Positions 1 to 8,791 are shown, counted from the stretch's first letter. The stretch is 64,000 nucleotides of DNA from Pirellulaceae bacterium (GCA_028280445.1 JANQLU010000038.1:29918-93917); one strand, 5' to 3'. Notes: generated by a model from the sequence alone, not told the origin. Made by a program: numbers and translations.

Positions 1-1
1 T

Positions 2-376
2 CCTTTCCAGCAACTCGGCAAACTGTCTCTCGATGGCAGTGGGAAAGCCATGGGCGCCGGAGCGTATCGTTTCAAAGTCGTCGACGAAAACAACGACTGG
101 TATTATTTCTGGCTCACCATGTATGACAACAATGGACAGCAGAGTATCCAGTTGGTCAAAGGCTGTTGTGAAAAAGATGCTGATGACAATTCCGGAGCCT
201 GGACCTTGCAACGGTGGAGCAATGAAAAACACTGGCAAATTCCAAAACAACGAGAATTGGTCGACAAACTCCACGAAAATACACGGCTGATTGTAAAAAC
301 GGTTTCTGCAGCGTCTGGAGACAAAGCAGACGACTCGCTGTATACAGCAACCTCGACCAACGAAGAAAAAAAATAA
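2..376 (+). CDS. 3' end of a protein of unknown function
   Basis: The frame is open from the left edge of the window to the TAA at 374-376, so the start lies upstream. An internal ATG at 50 is not needed to explain the frame. About 124 residues are visible. They are rich in Trp, Asn and charged residues (DNNDWYYFW near the start, a CC pair, then KHWQIPKQRELVDKL), with a Ser/Thr/Glu/Lys-rich tail. I recognise no domain. The stop is 15 bases before the next gene, which has its own GAGGAA ribosome site, so this is probably the first visible member of an operon with the two HtrA-like genes. A role linked to them is only an inference from position. Confidence 0.6.
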   Translation, partial: PFQQLGKLSLDGSGKAMGAGAYRFKVVDENNDWYYFWLTMYDNNGQQSIQLVKGCCEKDADDNSGAWTLQRWSNEKHWQIPKQRELVDKLHENTRLIVKTVSAASGDKADDSLYTATSTNEEKK

Positions 377-391
377 CCAACAGAGGAATCC

Positions 392-1408
392 ATGCTTCCA
401 ATCAAACTCATCCTCGGTTTAACCATCGCACTCATTTCAATTTGCTGTGGTGATGTCCAAGCGCAATCACTGAACGGTATTTTTGACAAAGCGATCGACT
501 CGAGCCAGAAAAAAATGGTCAAGATCTTTGGCGCGGGAGTCGGACGAGTCGAATCGTACTCGTCGGGGATGATCGTCTCTGACAACGGACTGATTATTAC
601 TCGACAAGGTGTTTTTCTCGAAGGCAATCAGGTTCGTGTGATCACGGCTGACGGCAAAACACACGAAGCCGCCGTTCTCAAACGAAATCGAGAAATTCAA
701 GCGGCGTTGTTGAAAATCCCTGCGAAAACACCCGACCATTTTAAATTGACCGACAAACAAGTGGGTAAAAAAGGAGATTGGGTTGTCGCCATCAGTAATG
801 CATTTAAAGTTGCCGATAAACGCGAACACCTCAGCGTGACCCTGGGCTGCATTACGCTCCGATCCTATATCGAAGCGAAACGTAACAAACGCGATATTGC
901 CTACAAAGGCCCCGTGATATTGATCGATTGTATTACCAGTAACCCTGGAGCCGCTGGAGGAGCAGTGATTGGGGCAAAGGGTGAGTTGATCGGAATGATT
1001 GGTACGATTATCAAAAGTGACGAGACCAATACGCGCCTCAACTACACGGTTCCAACGGCTACCTTAAAAAAATTCGTCGAGGGAAAATTGGATACGACGG
1101 CTGTCGCATCGACCAAATCGAAGACTCCCAAAAAACAGGCGGACCTCGGTATTCGTATGATGAAATTTGTTGGAAAACGAGAGCCGCCGTATGCCGACAA
1201 AGTGACCCGCAACAGCCCCGCGTACGAAGTCGGTATTCGTCCCGATGATTTGATCATTTCTCTCAATGGAAAAACAACCAAAACAATTGCCGATTTCAAC
1301 GAAGCCATGTCCGAAATCGAGCCGGGTAAAGAGGTTATCATCATTTTCAAAAAACCTCGCTCCGATGAAATTATTCGTGTTCCCCTGAAAGCCGTTGAAA
1401 AAAAATAA
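392..1408 (+). CDS. HtrA-like trypsin-fold protein with PDZ domain, catalytic triad lost
   Basis: 338 residues with a signal peptide (about 1-25, cleavage near VQA-Q), so it is exported. Residues about 45-235 follow the S1C/HtrA trypsin fold: SSGMIVSDNGLIIT matches the beta strand before the catalytic His, and NPGAAGGAVI matches the NPGNSGGP active-site loop. Residues about 255-335 form a PDZ domain (SPAYEVGIRPDDLIISLNGK). By alignment to the family motifs, His is replaced by Gly73, Asp by Gln103 and Ser by Ala188, so proteolysis is not expected. The PDZ domain looks intact, which suggests a peptide-binding or scaffold role (inference). GAGGAA precedes the ATG. The next gene is a paralogue 51 bases downstream. 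Confidence 0.8.
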   Translation: MLPIKLILGLTIALISICCGDVQAQSLNGIFDKAIDSSQKKMVKIFGAGVGRVESYSSGMIVSDNGLIITRQGVFLEGNQVRVITADGKTHEAAVLKRNREIQAALLKIPAKTPDHFKLTDKQVGKKGDWVVAISNAFKVADKREHLSVTLGCITLRSYIEAKRNKRDIAYKGPVILIDCITSNPGAAGGAVIGAKGELIGMIGTIIKSDETNTRLNYTVPTATLKKFVEGKLDTTAVASTKSKTPKKQADLGIRMMKFVGKREPPYADKVTRNSPAYEVGIRPDDLIISLNGKTTKTIADFNEAMSEIEPGKEVIIIFKKPRSDEIIRVPLKAVEKK

Positions 1409-1459
1409 CATCACTCATTACGACAACAAATTCGCCTGACGTGTCAGCGAAGGAATATC

Positions 1460-2545
1460 ATGAAGACAAAAATCACTCATTTGCTGGTAACGCTGTTTTT
1501 TCTATTCACCGGTGCTGTCGGCGTCGCCCAGGACAATCAGGAAGAAAAACTAAAGCTTCTGCGCGGAACATTGCTTTCACCCAAAGCGTTCCGCGCCGCG
1601 GCTAAAAAAATTGAACCAGCACTCGTGAAAATTGACTCGTTCGGCGGAATCAGCACCGTTGCTGGACGCATTGGCGGAATTCGCAAACAAGGCGAAGGTA
1701 ACACGACCGGAGTCATGATTTCACCGGACGGATATTTTGTCAGTAGCTCGTTTAATTTCGTCAATCAACCTCCCGTGATCACCGTCGTCACCAGTGACGG
1801 AAAACGCCGTGTTGCTGATCTACTCGGTCGAGATGAAACGCGGCGAATTTGTCTGCTGAAAATCCGATCGACCAAGGAAAACCCGGTAAAAGACATGCCC
1901 GTTCCGACATTTGTCGATCCGAAAGATGTCAAAGTGGGGCAGTATGCGATTTCTGTAGGTTATGGATACGGTGATGACACAGCAGCGGTATCTCAAGGAA
2001 TCATCAGCGCCAACAACCGCGCCGGAGGACGCGCGATTCAAACGGACGCCAATATCAGTCCTGCCAATTACGGCGGTGCCTTGGTTGACATTCGCGGACG
2101 ATTGCTTGGCGTGTGTGTTCCGCTCAATCCTCGCGCTCCCAGTGTGACTGCAGGTGTAGAATGGTACGACAGTGGAATCGGTTTCGCCATTCCATTGCAT
2201 GGTCTCGAAGGGATTATTGAAAAACTTAAAGACAAAAAAACAGTCATCTCACCGGCCTATCTCGGTGTTCAAGGCCAGTTTTCTGTGGTCAATGTGGGCG
2301 TGAAAATCAAAAAAGTTCTTGGCCCTGCAAAAGCGGCCGGGATTAAAAAAGGGGACGTCATCGTCGCCATCGGCGACAAAATCATTCGCGACATGACCGA
2401 TTTGCGATTTGCTCTCAGCCGCAACGTTGCTGGCGACACTATCTCCGTAACCGTTCGCCGCAAAGAAGAAGAGCAAAAAATCGAAGTCAAACTCGGCAAA
2501 GCACCATCGTCGAGCAAGAAAAAAATCGAGCCCTTCAAACGGTGA
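1460..2545 (+). CDS. second HtrA-like trypsin-fold protein with PDZ domain, catalytic triad lost
   Basis: 361 residues with a signal peptide (about 1-23, cut near GVA-Q). The trypsin-like fold spans about 50-255 (TTGVMISPDGYFVSS, then a VGYGYGD loop, then the SPANYGGALVD loop), followed by a PDZ domain at about 265-350 (GPAKAAGIKKGDVIVAIGDK). Against the HtrA motifs, His becomes Phe98, Asp becomes Arg129 and Ser becomes Tyr204. The replacements differ from those in the upstream paralogue, so the two copies probably lost activity separately or serve as different binding modules (inference). AAGGAA lies 6 bases before the ATG. The C-terminus is Lys/Ser-rich. A composite inverted repeat follows the stop. 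Confidence 0.8.
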   Translation: MKTKITHLLVTLFFLFTGAVGVAQDNQEEKLKLLRGTLLSPKAFRAAAKKIEPALVKIDSFGGISTVAGRIGGIRKQGEGNTTGVMISPDGYFVSSSFNFVNQPPVITVVTSDGKRRVADLLGRDETRRICLLKIRSTKENPVKDMPVPTFVDPKDVKVGQYAISVGYGYGDDTAAVSQGIISANNRAGGRAIQTDANISPANYGGALVDIRGRLLGVCVPLNPRAPSVTAGVEWYDSGIGFAIPLHGLEGIIEKLKDKKTVISPAYLGVQGQFSVVNVGVKIKKVLGPAKAAGIKKGDVIVAIGDKIIRDMTDLRFALSRNVAGDTISVTVRRKEEEQKIEVKLGKAPSSSKKKIEPFKR

Positions 2546-2561
2546 TTCTCGGAGGGCAAAT

Positions 2562-2734
2562 CGGGAGGGCGAGGCTCCTGCCGAGCCAAATTCTGTGATC
2601 GGCAAGGCGCCGCCGGTACGTTAGCGCTAACAAACCGGCGACAAGCGCCGTGCCGCTCACGAAGGCTTTGCTCGTGGCTGAAACAAACGAATGACTGGCC
2701 AATTTCTTGGCTCGGCAGGAGCCTCGCCCTCCCG
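2562..2734. repeat. composite inverted repeat, order A-B-A'
   Basis: The arm at 2562-2587 (GGGAGGGCGAGGCTC, then a CCGAGCC end) recurs in reverse complement at 2709-2734. Between them, 2597-2661 holds a family B palindrome (GGCAAGGCGCCGCCGG, then its degenerate mirror ending CCGTGCCGCTCAC). The same A and B modules recur elsewhere in the window, always between genes. It sits between the convergent 3' ends of the second HtrA-like gene and the ABC permease, so a role in transcript ending or mRNA stability is possible but unproven. Confidence 0.75.
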
Positions 2735-2765
2735 ATTTGCCACCGTTACAACGCGTCGAACTCGC

Positions 2766-4073
2766 TCAACTTTTTTTCCGCTGCAACACAAAAATCCCAA
2801 TCGCAAACCCGAAAATTCCAATCGCTGCTAGAATCCCCCAAGGTTTGAGAAATTGCGAAAATCCAAAACCGCGATAGATTGCACCTTCGAGCGATAAAAT
2901 CGACCAGGCCACTGGACTGAAATTGCTGAACGTTTGCATGAAATTTGGCAGGAACAACAAAGGAATCATTCCTCCGCCGAACATCGCCAAAATGACGTTG
3001 ATCGCCCACCCTGCTCCGCCAACCGCTTCTTCGGAATTGCCCAATACGCTCATCGCCATCATGATGCCCACATAACAGAATGCGATGAACATCGCCGAGA
3101 TGATCAGCATCAACGGTTGTTCCGGTCGCATACCTAGCGCGATACCCAACACTGTCATAAAACCAACGACCGCCAGAATCGCGGTAAAACACGCCAAGCC
3201 TTTTCCGGCGATCAACTGAGTGTTCGTAATCGGCGCCGTTTGCAACCGCATCAGCGTTCCCCGCGATCGCTCACGCACCAACGAAATCGCAAAACCTGAG
3301 GCACATCCCATCACGCCCCATAGAATCGCTGATGGAAAACTGATGTCCCAACCCGATTTGATGCGATCCTGGACAGCAGGTCCCTGTTTGGCAAAAGCGT
3401 CAAACGATTCGATTTCGGCCAGCTGAAAACTTGGTGCGTTTTCCTGGATCTCTTCGTTCGATTGATCCTCTTGAACCGCATTGAGATCTTCGAAAAACGT
3501 CAGCATCGAACCGAACATCGTACTCAAAACCAGTTTGGAGGGAGCCGGAATATCGGGGTCATTTTTTATCTGGTCGCGCTGTTTCTCGATGGTTCCTCGC
3601 AGCGAATTGACGTCGCTGAGTCGTTCCGGAATCAACTGCCCCACCGATTCCATAACGTATCCTTCCAGCATCGCTGAAGCCGCCATTCGCGACGGGTCTT
3701 TGCCGATCCGAATTTTTGCCGGTTGATCGGACCACAGCACTCCGGCGTTCTCACCAAAACCAGGTGTGACCACGACCACACCAACCAGATCTTTGTCGCG
3801 GATTTTTTGTTTGGCCTGCTCCAACGGCAGTTCAACAACCGTCAGGTTTTCATTGGCTTTCAAATGCTCTACAAATTTCCCAGACATTTCTGATTGGTCA
3901 TTGTCAACAATCGCGATCTTGATACCGCCCGAGCTCTTTTTTCCCATGCCCTGGTAAATGAAACCAAAAAACACGCCCATCATGATGGGAAACGCGAAAA
4001 GGAAAAACATGGCGCCTTTGTCGCGTGTCAACAATTTGAGATCTTTCCGCGCGATGTCGATAATTGAACCCAT
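2766..4073 (-). CDS. ABC-2 type exporter, permease subunit
   Basis: 435 residues with the ABC-2 permease layout: one N-terminal membrane segment (about 22-41, after KDLKLLTRDKGAM), a long extracytoplasmic domain (about 45-240), then five or six membrane segments to the C-terminus. The second half contains SLVRERSRGTLMRLQTAPI, the cytoplasmic element typical of YhhJ/YbhR-like permeases. It forms an exporter with the ATPase encoded immediately upstream; the two genes share TAATG, the TAA stop of the ATPase gene overlapping this ATG, so translation is coupled. The substrate is unknown; related systems move drugs, lipids or polysaccharides. Confidence 0.87.
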   Translation of the reverse strand: MGSIIDIARKDLKLLTRDKGAMFFLFAFPIMMGVFFGFIYQGMGKKSSGGIKIAIVDNDQSEMSGKFVEHLKANENLTVVELPLEQAKQKIRDKDLVGVVVVTPGFGENAGVLWSDQPAKIRIGKDPSRMAASAMLEGYVMESVGQLIPERLSDVNSLRGTIEKQRDQIKNDPDIPAPSKLVLSTMFGSMLTFFEDLNAVQEDQSNEEIQENAPSFQLAEIESFDAFAKQGPAVQDRIKSGWDISFPSAILWGVMGCASGFAISLVRERSRGTLMRLQTAPITNTQLIAGKGLACFTAILAVVGFMTVLGIALGMRPEQPLMLIISAMFIAFCYVGIMMAMSVLGNSEEAVGGAGWAINVILAMFGGGMIPLLFLPNFMQTFSNFSPVAWSILSLEGAIYRGFGFSQFLKPWGILAAIGIFGFAIGIFVLQRKKS

Positions 4074-4978
4074 TAGTCACGCAAACTCCTGCCAGTCAGG
4101 CTTAAAAAGACGGATTCCAAATCGGGTTGGGCAATCTGCAGTTTTGTGAAATCAATGCCAGCGTTGGTTAATTTGGCGATTTCAGCAATTGGTTCGTTGG
4201 ACTCCATCCGCCATGAAAGGCCATCCAGTTTTCCAGGCAACTCGAATCCACTGCTGGCCTTGGCGAGTTCTCCAGTGACAACACTATTGCCGCCGTAACG
4301 TTCGATCAAATGATCGACCGAATCCAACTCCAGTAATTTTCCATGATCGATAATCGCGACACGATCACATAAACGTTGAGCTTCCTCCATGTAGTGTGTC
4401 GTATAGATCACGGTCAAACCGTTCTGTTGCAGCTGTTCGACGCCATCAAAAATGTGGTTTCGACTTTGGGGATCGACTCCCACCGTGGGTTCATCCAACA
4501 AAACGATTTTGGGGTCGTGAACCAATGAACAAGCGAAATTCAAACGCCGCTTCATGCCGCCCGAATAAGTTTTGACCAGATGCCGACGACGATCTTGAAG
4601 TTTGGCAAAATCCAAAGCCCACTGCACGCGGTCTTTGAGCTGACTCCCACGCAAACCATACAGCTTGCCAAAAAACGCCAGATTTTCTTCGCCGTTCAAA
4701 TCTTCGTACAGCGATAAACTCTGAGGTGCGACACCGATCATGTTTCGCGCTTCGCGATCTTTAGGTGCCAAGCCATCTGCGATTTTGACTTCACCCTCGG
4801 TCGGTTGCACCAGTCCGATCATCATGTTGATAGCTGTCGTTTTTCCCGCGCCGTTTGGGCCAAGCAAACCCAGTGTTTCACCTTCACGCAGGCCAATACT
4901 CAAATCGTCAACCGCGCAGATCTCTCCAAAGTGTTTGACGAGGTTTTGACACTCAACAATCAGTCGATCGTTATTCAA
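4073..4978 (-). CDS. ABC transporter ATP-binding protein (DRA/CcmA-like)
   Basis: 301 residues. Walker A is GPNGAGKTT (40-48), the Q-loop is near VAPQ (83-86), the signature is YSGGMKR (138-144), Walker B is KIVLLDEP (157-164) and the H-loop His follows in YTTHYMEEA. The C-terminal 70 residues, ending in LESVFLSLTGRSLRD, are typical of ATPases paired with ABC-2 permeases. The start is TTG at 4978, the only start codon near the conserved N-terminus, with GGGAA about 7 bases before it. The overlapping downstream gene is its permease partner. Identification is firm; the cargo is not known. Confidence 0.9.
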   Translation of the reverse strand: MNNDRLIVECQNLVKHFGEICAVDDLSIGLREGETLGLLGPNGAGKTTAINMMIGLVQPTEGEVKIADGLAPKDREARNMIGVAPQSLSLYEDLNGEENLAFFGKLYGLRGSQLKDRVQWALDFAKLQDRRRHLVKTYSGGMKRRLNFACSLVHDPKIVLLDEPTVGVDPQSRNHIFDGVEQLQQNGLTVIYTTHYMEEAQRLCDRVAIIDHGKLLELDSVDHLIERYGGNSVVTGELAKASSGFELPGKLDGLSWRMESNEPIAEIAKLTNAGIDFTKLQIAQPDLESVFLSLTGRSLRD

Positions 4979-5152
4979 AGATAAATTCCCGATTCTGTTC
5001 TAAAAAACAAAAATAGCTGTAATGCTATCTGCCTGTGCGACGTCAACAGAAGCCGTTCGTAGACCGTCACAAAATATTTCCAAAAATGTATTGCCGCTCA
5101 CGAAATCATTGTTTTTTAACGGAAAAAACGCAAATTTGGCCCAATAAAGAAA

Positions 5153-5181
5153 TTGCTGTGTCAACCCTTGGTCGATATACT
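5153..5181 (+). promoter_or_regulatory. sigma70-like promoter for the Cys-rich gene
   Basis: TTGCTG at 5153-5158 and TATACT at 5176-5181 are separated by 17 bases, close to the sigma70 consensus. They lie 60 bases before the start codon at 5242, in the gap between divergent genes. The rest of the gap (4979-5152) is AT-rich and holds no recognisable gene. AAAGGA at about 5228-5233 is a suitable ribosome site. Confidence 0.55.
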
Positions 5182-5241
5182 GATCGATAACAGTACATCA
5201 AACAATCAGCTCTTTCATCGCTTCAAGCAAAGGATTAATAA

Positions 5242-5730
5242 ATGGGAAAAATCATTGTTTCAGTGGCTGCGGTTGTAGCACTTACGGTCGGTGGATTCTT
5301 CTACTACCACCACACTTCCGACAACGGAAATTGCCCCACCTGCCCAGACGGTGACATCAATGCCGTTGCAACGGATGGCGCACCTAGCGGATGCTGCTCC
5401 AGCGGTTCATGCTGTGCATCTCAAAAATCAACTGAAACTTCGGCGAAAAAAGGCTGCTGTGACAGCAGCTCGTGTTGTCCATCAAAATCAACAACCACGT
5501 CGGCCAAGAAAGACGGTTGCTGTGACGGTGGCTCTTGCTGTCCATCAAAAAAGACAACTGACACGTCCGCGAAAAAAGGTTGCTGTGATGGCGGTTCATG
5601 CCAATCAAAAGCAACAGATACAGTTGCCAAAAAAAGCAGCTGTGGCGGATGCTCTGGTAGCTGCACACCACAAGCCGACGCTGTATTCGTAATTGACGTT
5701 AACGGAAAAATGACTCAAGAACAAGAATAA
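5242..5730 (+). CDS. membrane-anchored protein with tandem double-cysteine repeats
   Basis: 162 residues. Residues about 4-22 form one hydrophobic segment (signal anchor), leaving the rest outside the membrane. The exposed part has 20 Cys, starting with CPTC, then about four repeats of 21-22 residues of the form GCC-(D/S)-x2-SCC-xSK followed by a Thr/Ser-Ala-Lys-Lys linker, then CGGCSGSC. The tail after residue 145 (DAVFVIDVNGKM) has no Cys. I know of no family with this pattern. The density of CC and CxxC pairs suggests metal binding or thiol storage (inference). A good promoter upstream and a strong terminator downstream mark it as a single-gene unit. Shorter frames on both strands here are shadows of the repeats. 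Confidence 0.72.
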   Translation: MGKIIVSVAAVVALTVGGFFYYHHTSDNGNCPTCPDGDINAVATDGAPSGCCSSGSCCASQKSTETSAKKGCCDSSSCCPSKSTTTSAKKDGCCDGGSCCPSKKTTDTSAKKGCCDGGSCQSKATDTVAKKSSCGGCSGSCTPQADAVFVIDVNGKMTQEQE

Positions 5731-5757
5731 GCCCTGCGGATCAAAAAAAAACGAAAC

Positions 5758-5786
5758 AAGGCGGCATGAATTTGCCGCCTTTTTTC
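5758..5786 (+). terminator. rho-independent terminator
   Basis: AAGGCGGCA (5758-5766) pairs perfectly with TGCCGCCTT (5773-5781) around a 6-base loop and runs into T residues. It lies 28 bases after the stop of the Cys-rich gene. Confidence 0.85.
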
Positions 5787-5850
5787 ATGCGCTTTGGATA
5801 GCTTTTATCGGCAACACGTTTCCGGGAGGGTGTATTCGGGATTGCGTTTT

Positions 5851-5992
5851 CGGGAGGGCGAGGCTCCCGCCGAGCCGTTGTGGACAAGTCGCCATGCATG
5901 TTATTTGATGCAAAGCGCTTGCGGGCGCTCACTGGAAACTCGCGCGAAATGATGACCCTGGTCTGCGGCTCGGCGGGAGCCTCGCCCTCCCG
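5851..5992. repeat. inverted pair of family A repeats
   Basis: GGGAGGGCGAGGCTCCCG begins near 5852 and its reverse complement fills 5967-5992. A partial copy of the arm is at about 5821-5830. The 90 bases between the arms are unrelated to the family B core found in the composite copies. It lies between convergent genes. Confidence 0.7.
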
Positions 5993-6020
5993 AAAACGCA
6001 ATCCCAACCAAACAACCGCG

Positions 6021-7208
6021 CTAAAACGCGGCCAAGATCGGCAGAACTTCCGTTTGAACGCCGCCCGTCACATGCACCTTGGAATGCTCGTCAACATAGA
6101 TATTGATCTCGCTACGGACACCGAACTCATCCAGATAAATCCCCGGTTCGATTGAAAACGCTGTGCGCTTCATGACCAAGCGATCTTCTTGCGTTTCGAG
6201 ATTGTCCATGTGCGCGCCGTTGCCATGCGTTTCCTGACCGATATTGTGCCCAGTTCGGTGAATGAAATAGTCACCATATCCTGCTTGATCAATCACTTCT
6301 CGCGTCGCCTGATCGACTTGCCATCCGAACAATTTTTGCCGATTGGCAAAAGCGTCTTGAGTGATTTTGATGCCGGCATCACGAGCCGCCGCAACAATAT
6401 CGAAAATCTTGGAATAGCTTTCTGGAACACTTTCGCCGACAAACCCGACCTTGGTCAAATCCGTATAAACGGCGCCTGGACGATCGAATTTGACCCACAT
6501 GTCCAGCAAGACAAAATCGCCATCTTTGATCTCGCGATCTTGTCCTGGCGTTGGCGCGTAATGAGGATCGCCACTATTGGGACCTGCACCAACGATTGGA
6601 GGATGGTAAGTTGTCATGTTGTTGGCGTGGTAAAAATCCATCACCATCGATTGTATTTCCGTCTCGCGAATTGTCTTTCCGGCTCGGACTCGATCAGCAA
6701 TCATTTTCCAAGCCAAGTCGAATGCTTGCTGATTCAGCTTGTCCGCTTCCAGATGCGACTGCCATTGTTCATCGGTCCAACGCGCTTCGAAATACTGAAT
6801 CAGATTACCCGAGGAGACGACGTCGATTCCAAATGATCGAATCAATTCGACCGTTCCGGCGTCCACACGCGATACGTATGGATTGCCAGCCATCGGGGAA
6901 TACTCCATGGCGACATTTTGGGTACACTGCAATATCGAACGCAATTTTTCGTTTAACTGTTGCCAGGCCAGGTAAACGTGTTTCTCGCCGGGCAAATGGT
7001 CCAGGTGTCCCGCTTCGATCCGATGTACCAATTTTTTCGGCTCGCCGGTGCGAGGGATAAAATAAAACCATCTTCGCGATCCTATTGCGTCGGCTGGAAT
7101 ATCGGCAACCCGCGTTGCTAACACGTTGCTGCCTCGAAAATCGTACAGTAGCCAACCGTCCATCCCAAATTCGGAAATGGCGGATTGAACAGCACTCAAG
7201 TCAAACAT
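6021..7208 (-). CDS. M24 family metallopeptidase (Xaa-Pro aminopeptidase-like)
   Basis: 395 residues from the ATG at 7208, which has GGAAGG 7 bases upstream; an earlier in-frame start at 7226 lacks such a site. The N-terminal half is the creatinase-like domain and the C-terminal half (from about 150) is the pita-bread fold. All five expected metal ligands are visible: Asp236 (LLDMWVK), Asp250 (VYTDLTK), His321 (RTGHNIG), Glu354 (SIEPGIY) and Glu367 (RSEINIY). It should therefore cleave N-terminal residues, probably before proline, in the cytoplasm; there is no signal peptide. It stands alone, downstream of a family A repeat and divergent from the LecA-like gene. Confidence 0.87.
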   Translation of the reverse strand: MFDLSAVQSAISEFGMDGWLLYDFRGSNVLATRVADIPADAIGSRRWFYFIPRTGEPKKLVHRIEAGHLDHLPGEKHVYLAWQQLNEKLRSILQCTQNVAMEYSPMAGNPYVSRVDAGTVELIRSFGIDVVSSGNLIQYFEARWTDEQWQSHLEADKLNQQAFDLAWKMIADRVRAGKTIRETEIQSMVMDFYHANNMTTYHPPIVGAGPNSGDPHYAPTPGQDREIKDGDFVLLDMWVKFDRPGAVYTDLTKVGFVGESVPESYSKIFDIVAAARDAGIKITQDAFANRQKLFGWQVDQATREVIDQAGYGDYFIHRTGHNIGQETHGNGAHMDNLETQEDRLVMKRTAFSIEPGIYLDEFGVRSEINIYVDEHSKVHVTGGVQTEVLPILAAF

Positions 7209-7479
7209 CCGGGAACCTTCCGTCAAACAAAAACGTCAAAACTCTGCGAAACGTCCATTGTGGCGATTTGCCACAGTAATTTGGCGCGTGGTTGTGTCTC
7301 AAATCTTAGCAAGCCTGACATCATTTTCACACATTTGGGACGCCGATTAGTACAATAAAAACGGCCAAAAATTGCCTCGGCAACTGTACTTTGCCGAACA
7401 AAACACTCAAAATAGAAATATCGATTTGTCGCCAGATCAATATCTGCGGCCAACGAAACTGAACTTCGGGAATTCAAAG

Positions 7480-8679
7480 ATGCTCAAGAAACATTTTTCT
7501 TTTTGTGGAATAACAGCGGCTGTCATCGTCATCACGTCCATGAATTTGTCAGCTCAAGAGGAACAGGTCGAGGAAGTACCAATTGCCTTCAGCAGAATCG
7601 AACTCCAGGAAGGTAGCCCGATTGCTCCTCCGTCTGTCGGCGGGCCAGCACGACCAGTCCGAGTACAGGAAGACGGCAAGAAAAAAGATGCCAAGAAAAA
7701 GCAGGACGACAAAAAAGCAAAATCGGATGAACCGCTCAAGAAAAAGCAGGACCGAAAGCCGGTGAACCCAAAACAAGTCGTTTTTCATCTGTGGGATGGC
7801 AACGTGATCACAGGCGATTTGACGACTGACGGCGTCACGGTGATCACCGAATTTGGTGATCTCAAAGTTCCGGTAGAAAAACTCTATGGCTTCCGACCAG
7901 GACTCAACAGTTTTCCTGAACTGCAAGAAAAAATTAAAAATCTCGTTGCCAAACTGGGCGACAAAGATTTCAACGAACGCGAAAGATCGCACAAAGCCAT
8001 CGTCAACATGGGCCCGCAGTTCCTGATGGAAATCTACCAATACGAGGATGGTGGTAATGCCGAACGCAAACGCCATCTCAAAGAGATCCGTGACGAGCTC
8101 GAAAATATGGCCGAAGACATGGAAAACGATGATTCCGAAGAAGGCGGTGCGGTCGCGATGATTCGAGGCGATTCGGTTCAAACCAAAGACTTTACGATCG
8201 TTGGCAAAATCAAAGAAGCAACTTTTATCGTGAAAAGCAAATACGGTCCGCTCAACATTAATCTGGCGGATATCAAGTACATGGATCGCCCGTTGACCGG
8301 CGGCGGTGAAGTTCGCAAGACCGTCAAAATACCAGGCAATACCATGCTCGGCAAAAACATGAAATCGACCGGAATCCGCGTCCAAAAAGGCGATGTGATC
8401 ACCATTCGCGCCTCAGGCCAAATCACGATGACACCTTGGGGCAGCAATCGTACCTCGGGCCCCGAAGGCAGCTCTCGATACTCTAACTACCAAAAATTCA
8501 ATGGTGGTACACTCGTGATGCAAATCGGTGACGGCAAAGCGGTTGGTGTTGGTGCCAAAAAAACAATCAAAGCCAACAAAAATGGTTTGCTCAAACTCGG
8601 TATTGCAATCCCAACGAGCTACATGAACTATTCGTATCCCGGTGAATACAAAGTAGTCCTCAAAGTTGAGTCAAAATAG
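7480..8679 (+). CDS. secreted protein with LecA (PA-I lectin)-like C-terminal domain
   Basis: 399 residues from the ATG at 7480, which directly starts a signal peptide (MLKKHFSFCGITAAVIVI, cut near LSA-Q). A longer frame from a TTG at 7372 would bury this signal and is rejected. A Lys/Asp-rich low-complexity stretch (KKKDAKKKQDDKKAK) follows at about 60-90, then a domain starting VVFHLWDGNVITGDL, an alpha-helical part, and at about 285-395 a beta-rich domain (STGIRVQKGDVITIRASGQI, later LVMQIGDGKAVGVG) that resembles the galactose-binding PA-I lectin fold. Sugar or surface binding outside the cell is inferred. A strong terminator follows the stop. Confidence 0.72.
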   Translation: MLKKHFSFCGITAAVIVITSMNLSAQEEQVEEVPIAFSRIELQEGSPIAPPSVGGPARPVRVQEDGKKKDAKKKQDDKKAKSDEPLKKKQDRKPVNPKQVVFHLWDGNVITGDLTTDGVTVITEFGDLKVPVEKLYGFRPGLNSFPELQEKIKNLVAKLGDKDFNERERSHKAIVNMGPQFLMEIYQYEDGGNAERKRHLKEIRDELENMAEDMENDDSEEGGAVAMIRGDSVQTKDFTIVGKIKEATFIVKSKYGPLNINLADIKYMDRPLTGGGEVRKTVKIPGNTMLGKNMKSTGIRVQKGDVITIRASGQITMTPWGSNRTSGPEGSSRYSNYQKFNGGTLVMQIGDGKAVGVGAKKTIKANKNGLLKLGIAIPTSYMNYSYPGEYKVVLKVESK

Positions 8680-8702
8680 GCACATTGGCTTCCAAAAATA
8701 TC

Positions 8703-8733
8703 GCCCGACGACTTTAATCGTCGGGCTTTTTTT
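8703..8733 (+). terminator. rho-independent terminator
   Basis: GCCCGACGA (8703-8711) pairs with TCGTCGGGC (8718-8726), a perfect 9-bp stem, followed by seven T at 8727-8733. It ends the LecA-like gene. Confidence 0.9.
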
Positions 8734-8791
8734 GTGCAGTTTGCAGCTTTATCATAGTGAAACATAAACCACCCGAATTCGAGGTAAACGG

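Noticed and set aside
5384..5671. Frames on the minus strand and in the second plus frame across the Cys-rich gene
   Set aside because: They are by-products of the repeated codons (TGC, TGT) and show no domain, signal or ribosome site.
7372..7480. TTG start at 7372 for the LecA-like gene
   Set aside because: It would put 36 unrelated residues before a perfect signal peptide that begins at the ATG at 7480.
7549..8385. Minus-strand frame of 278 codons across the LecA-like gene
   Set aside because: It is an antisense shadow with a Phe-rich composition and no recognisable domain.
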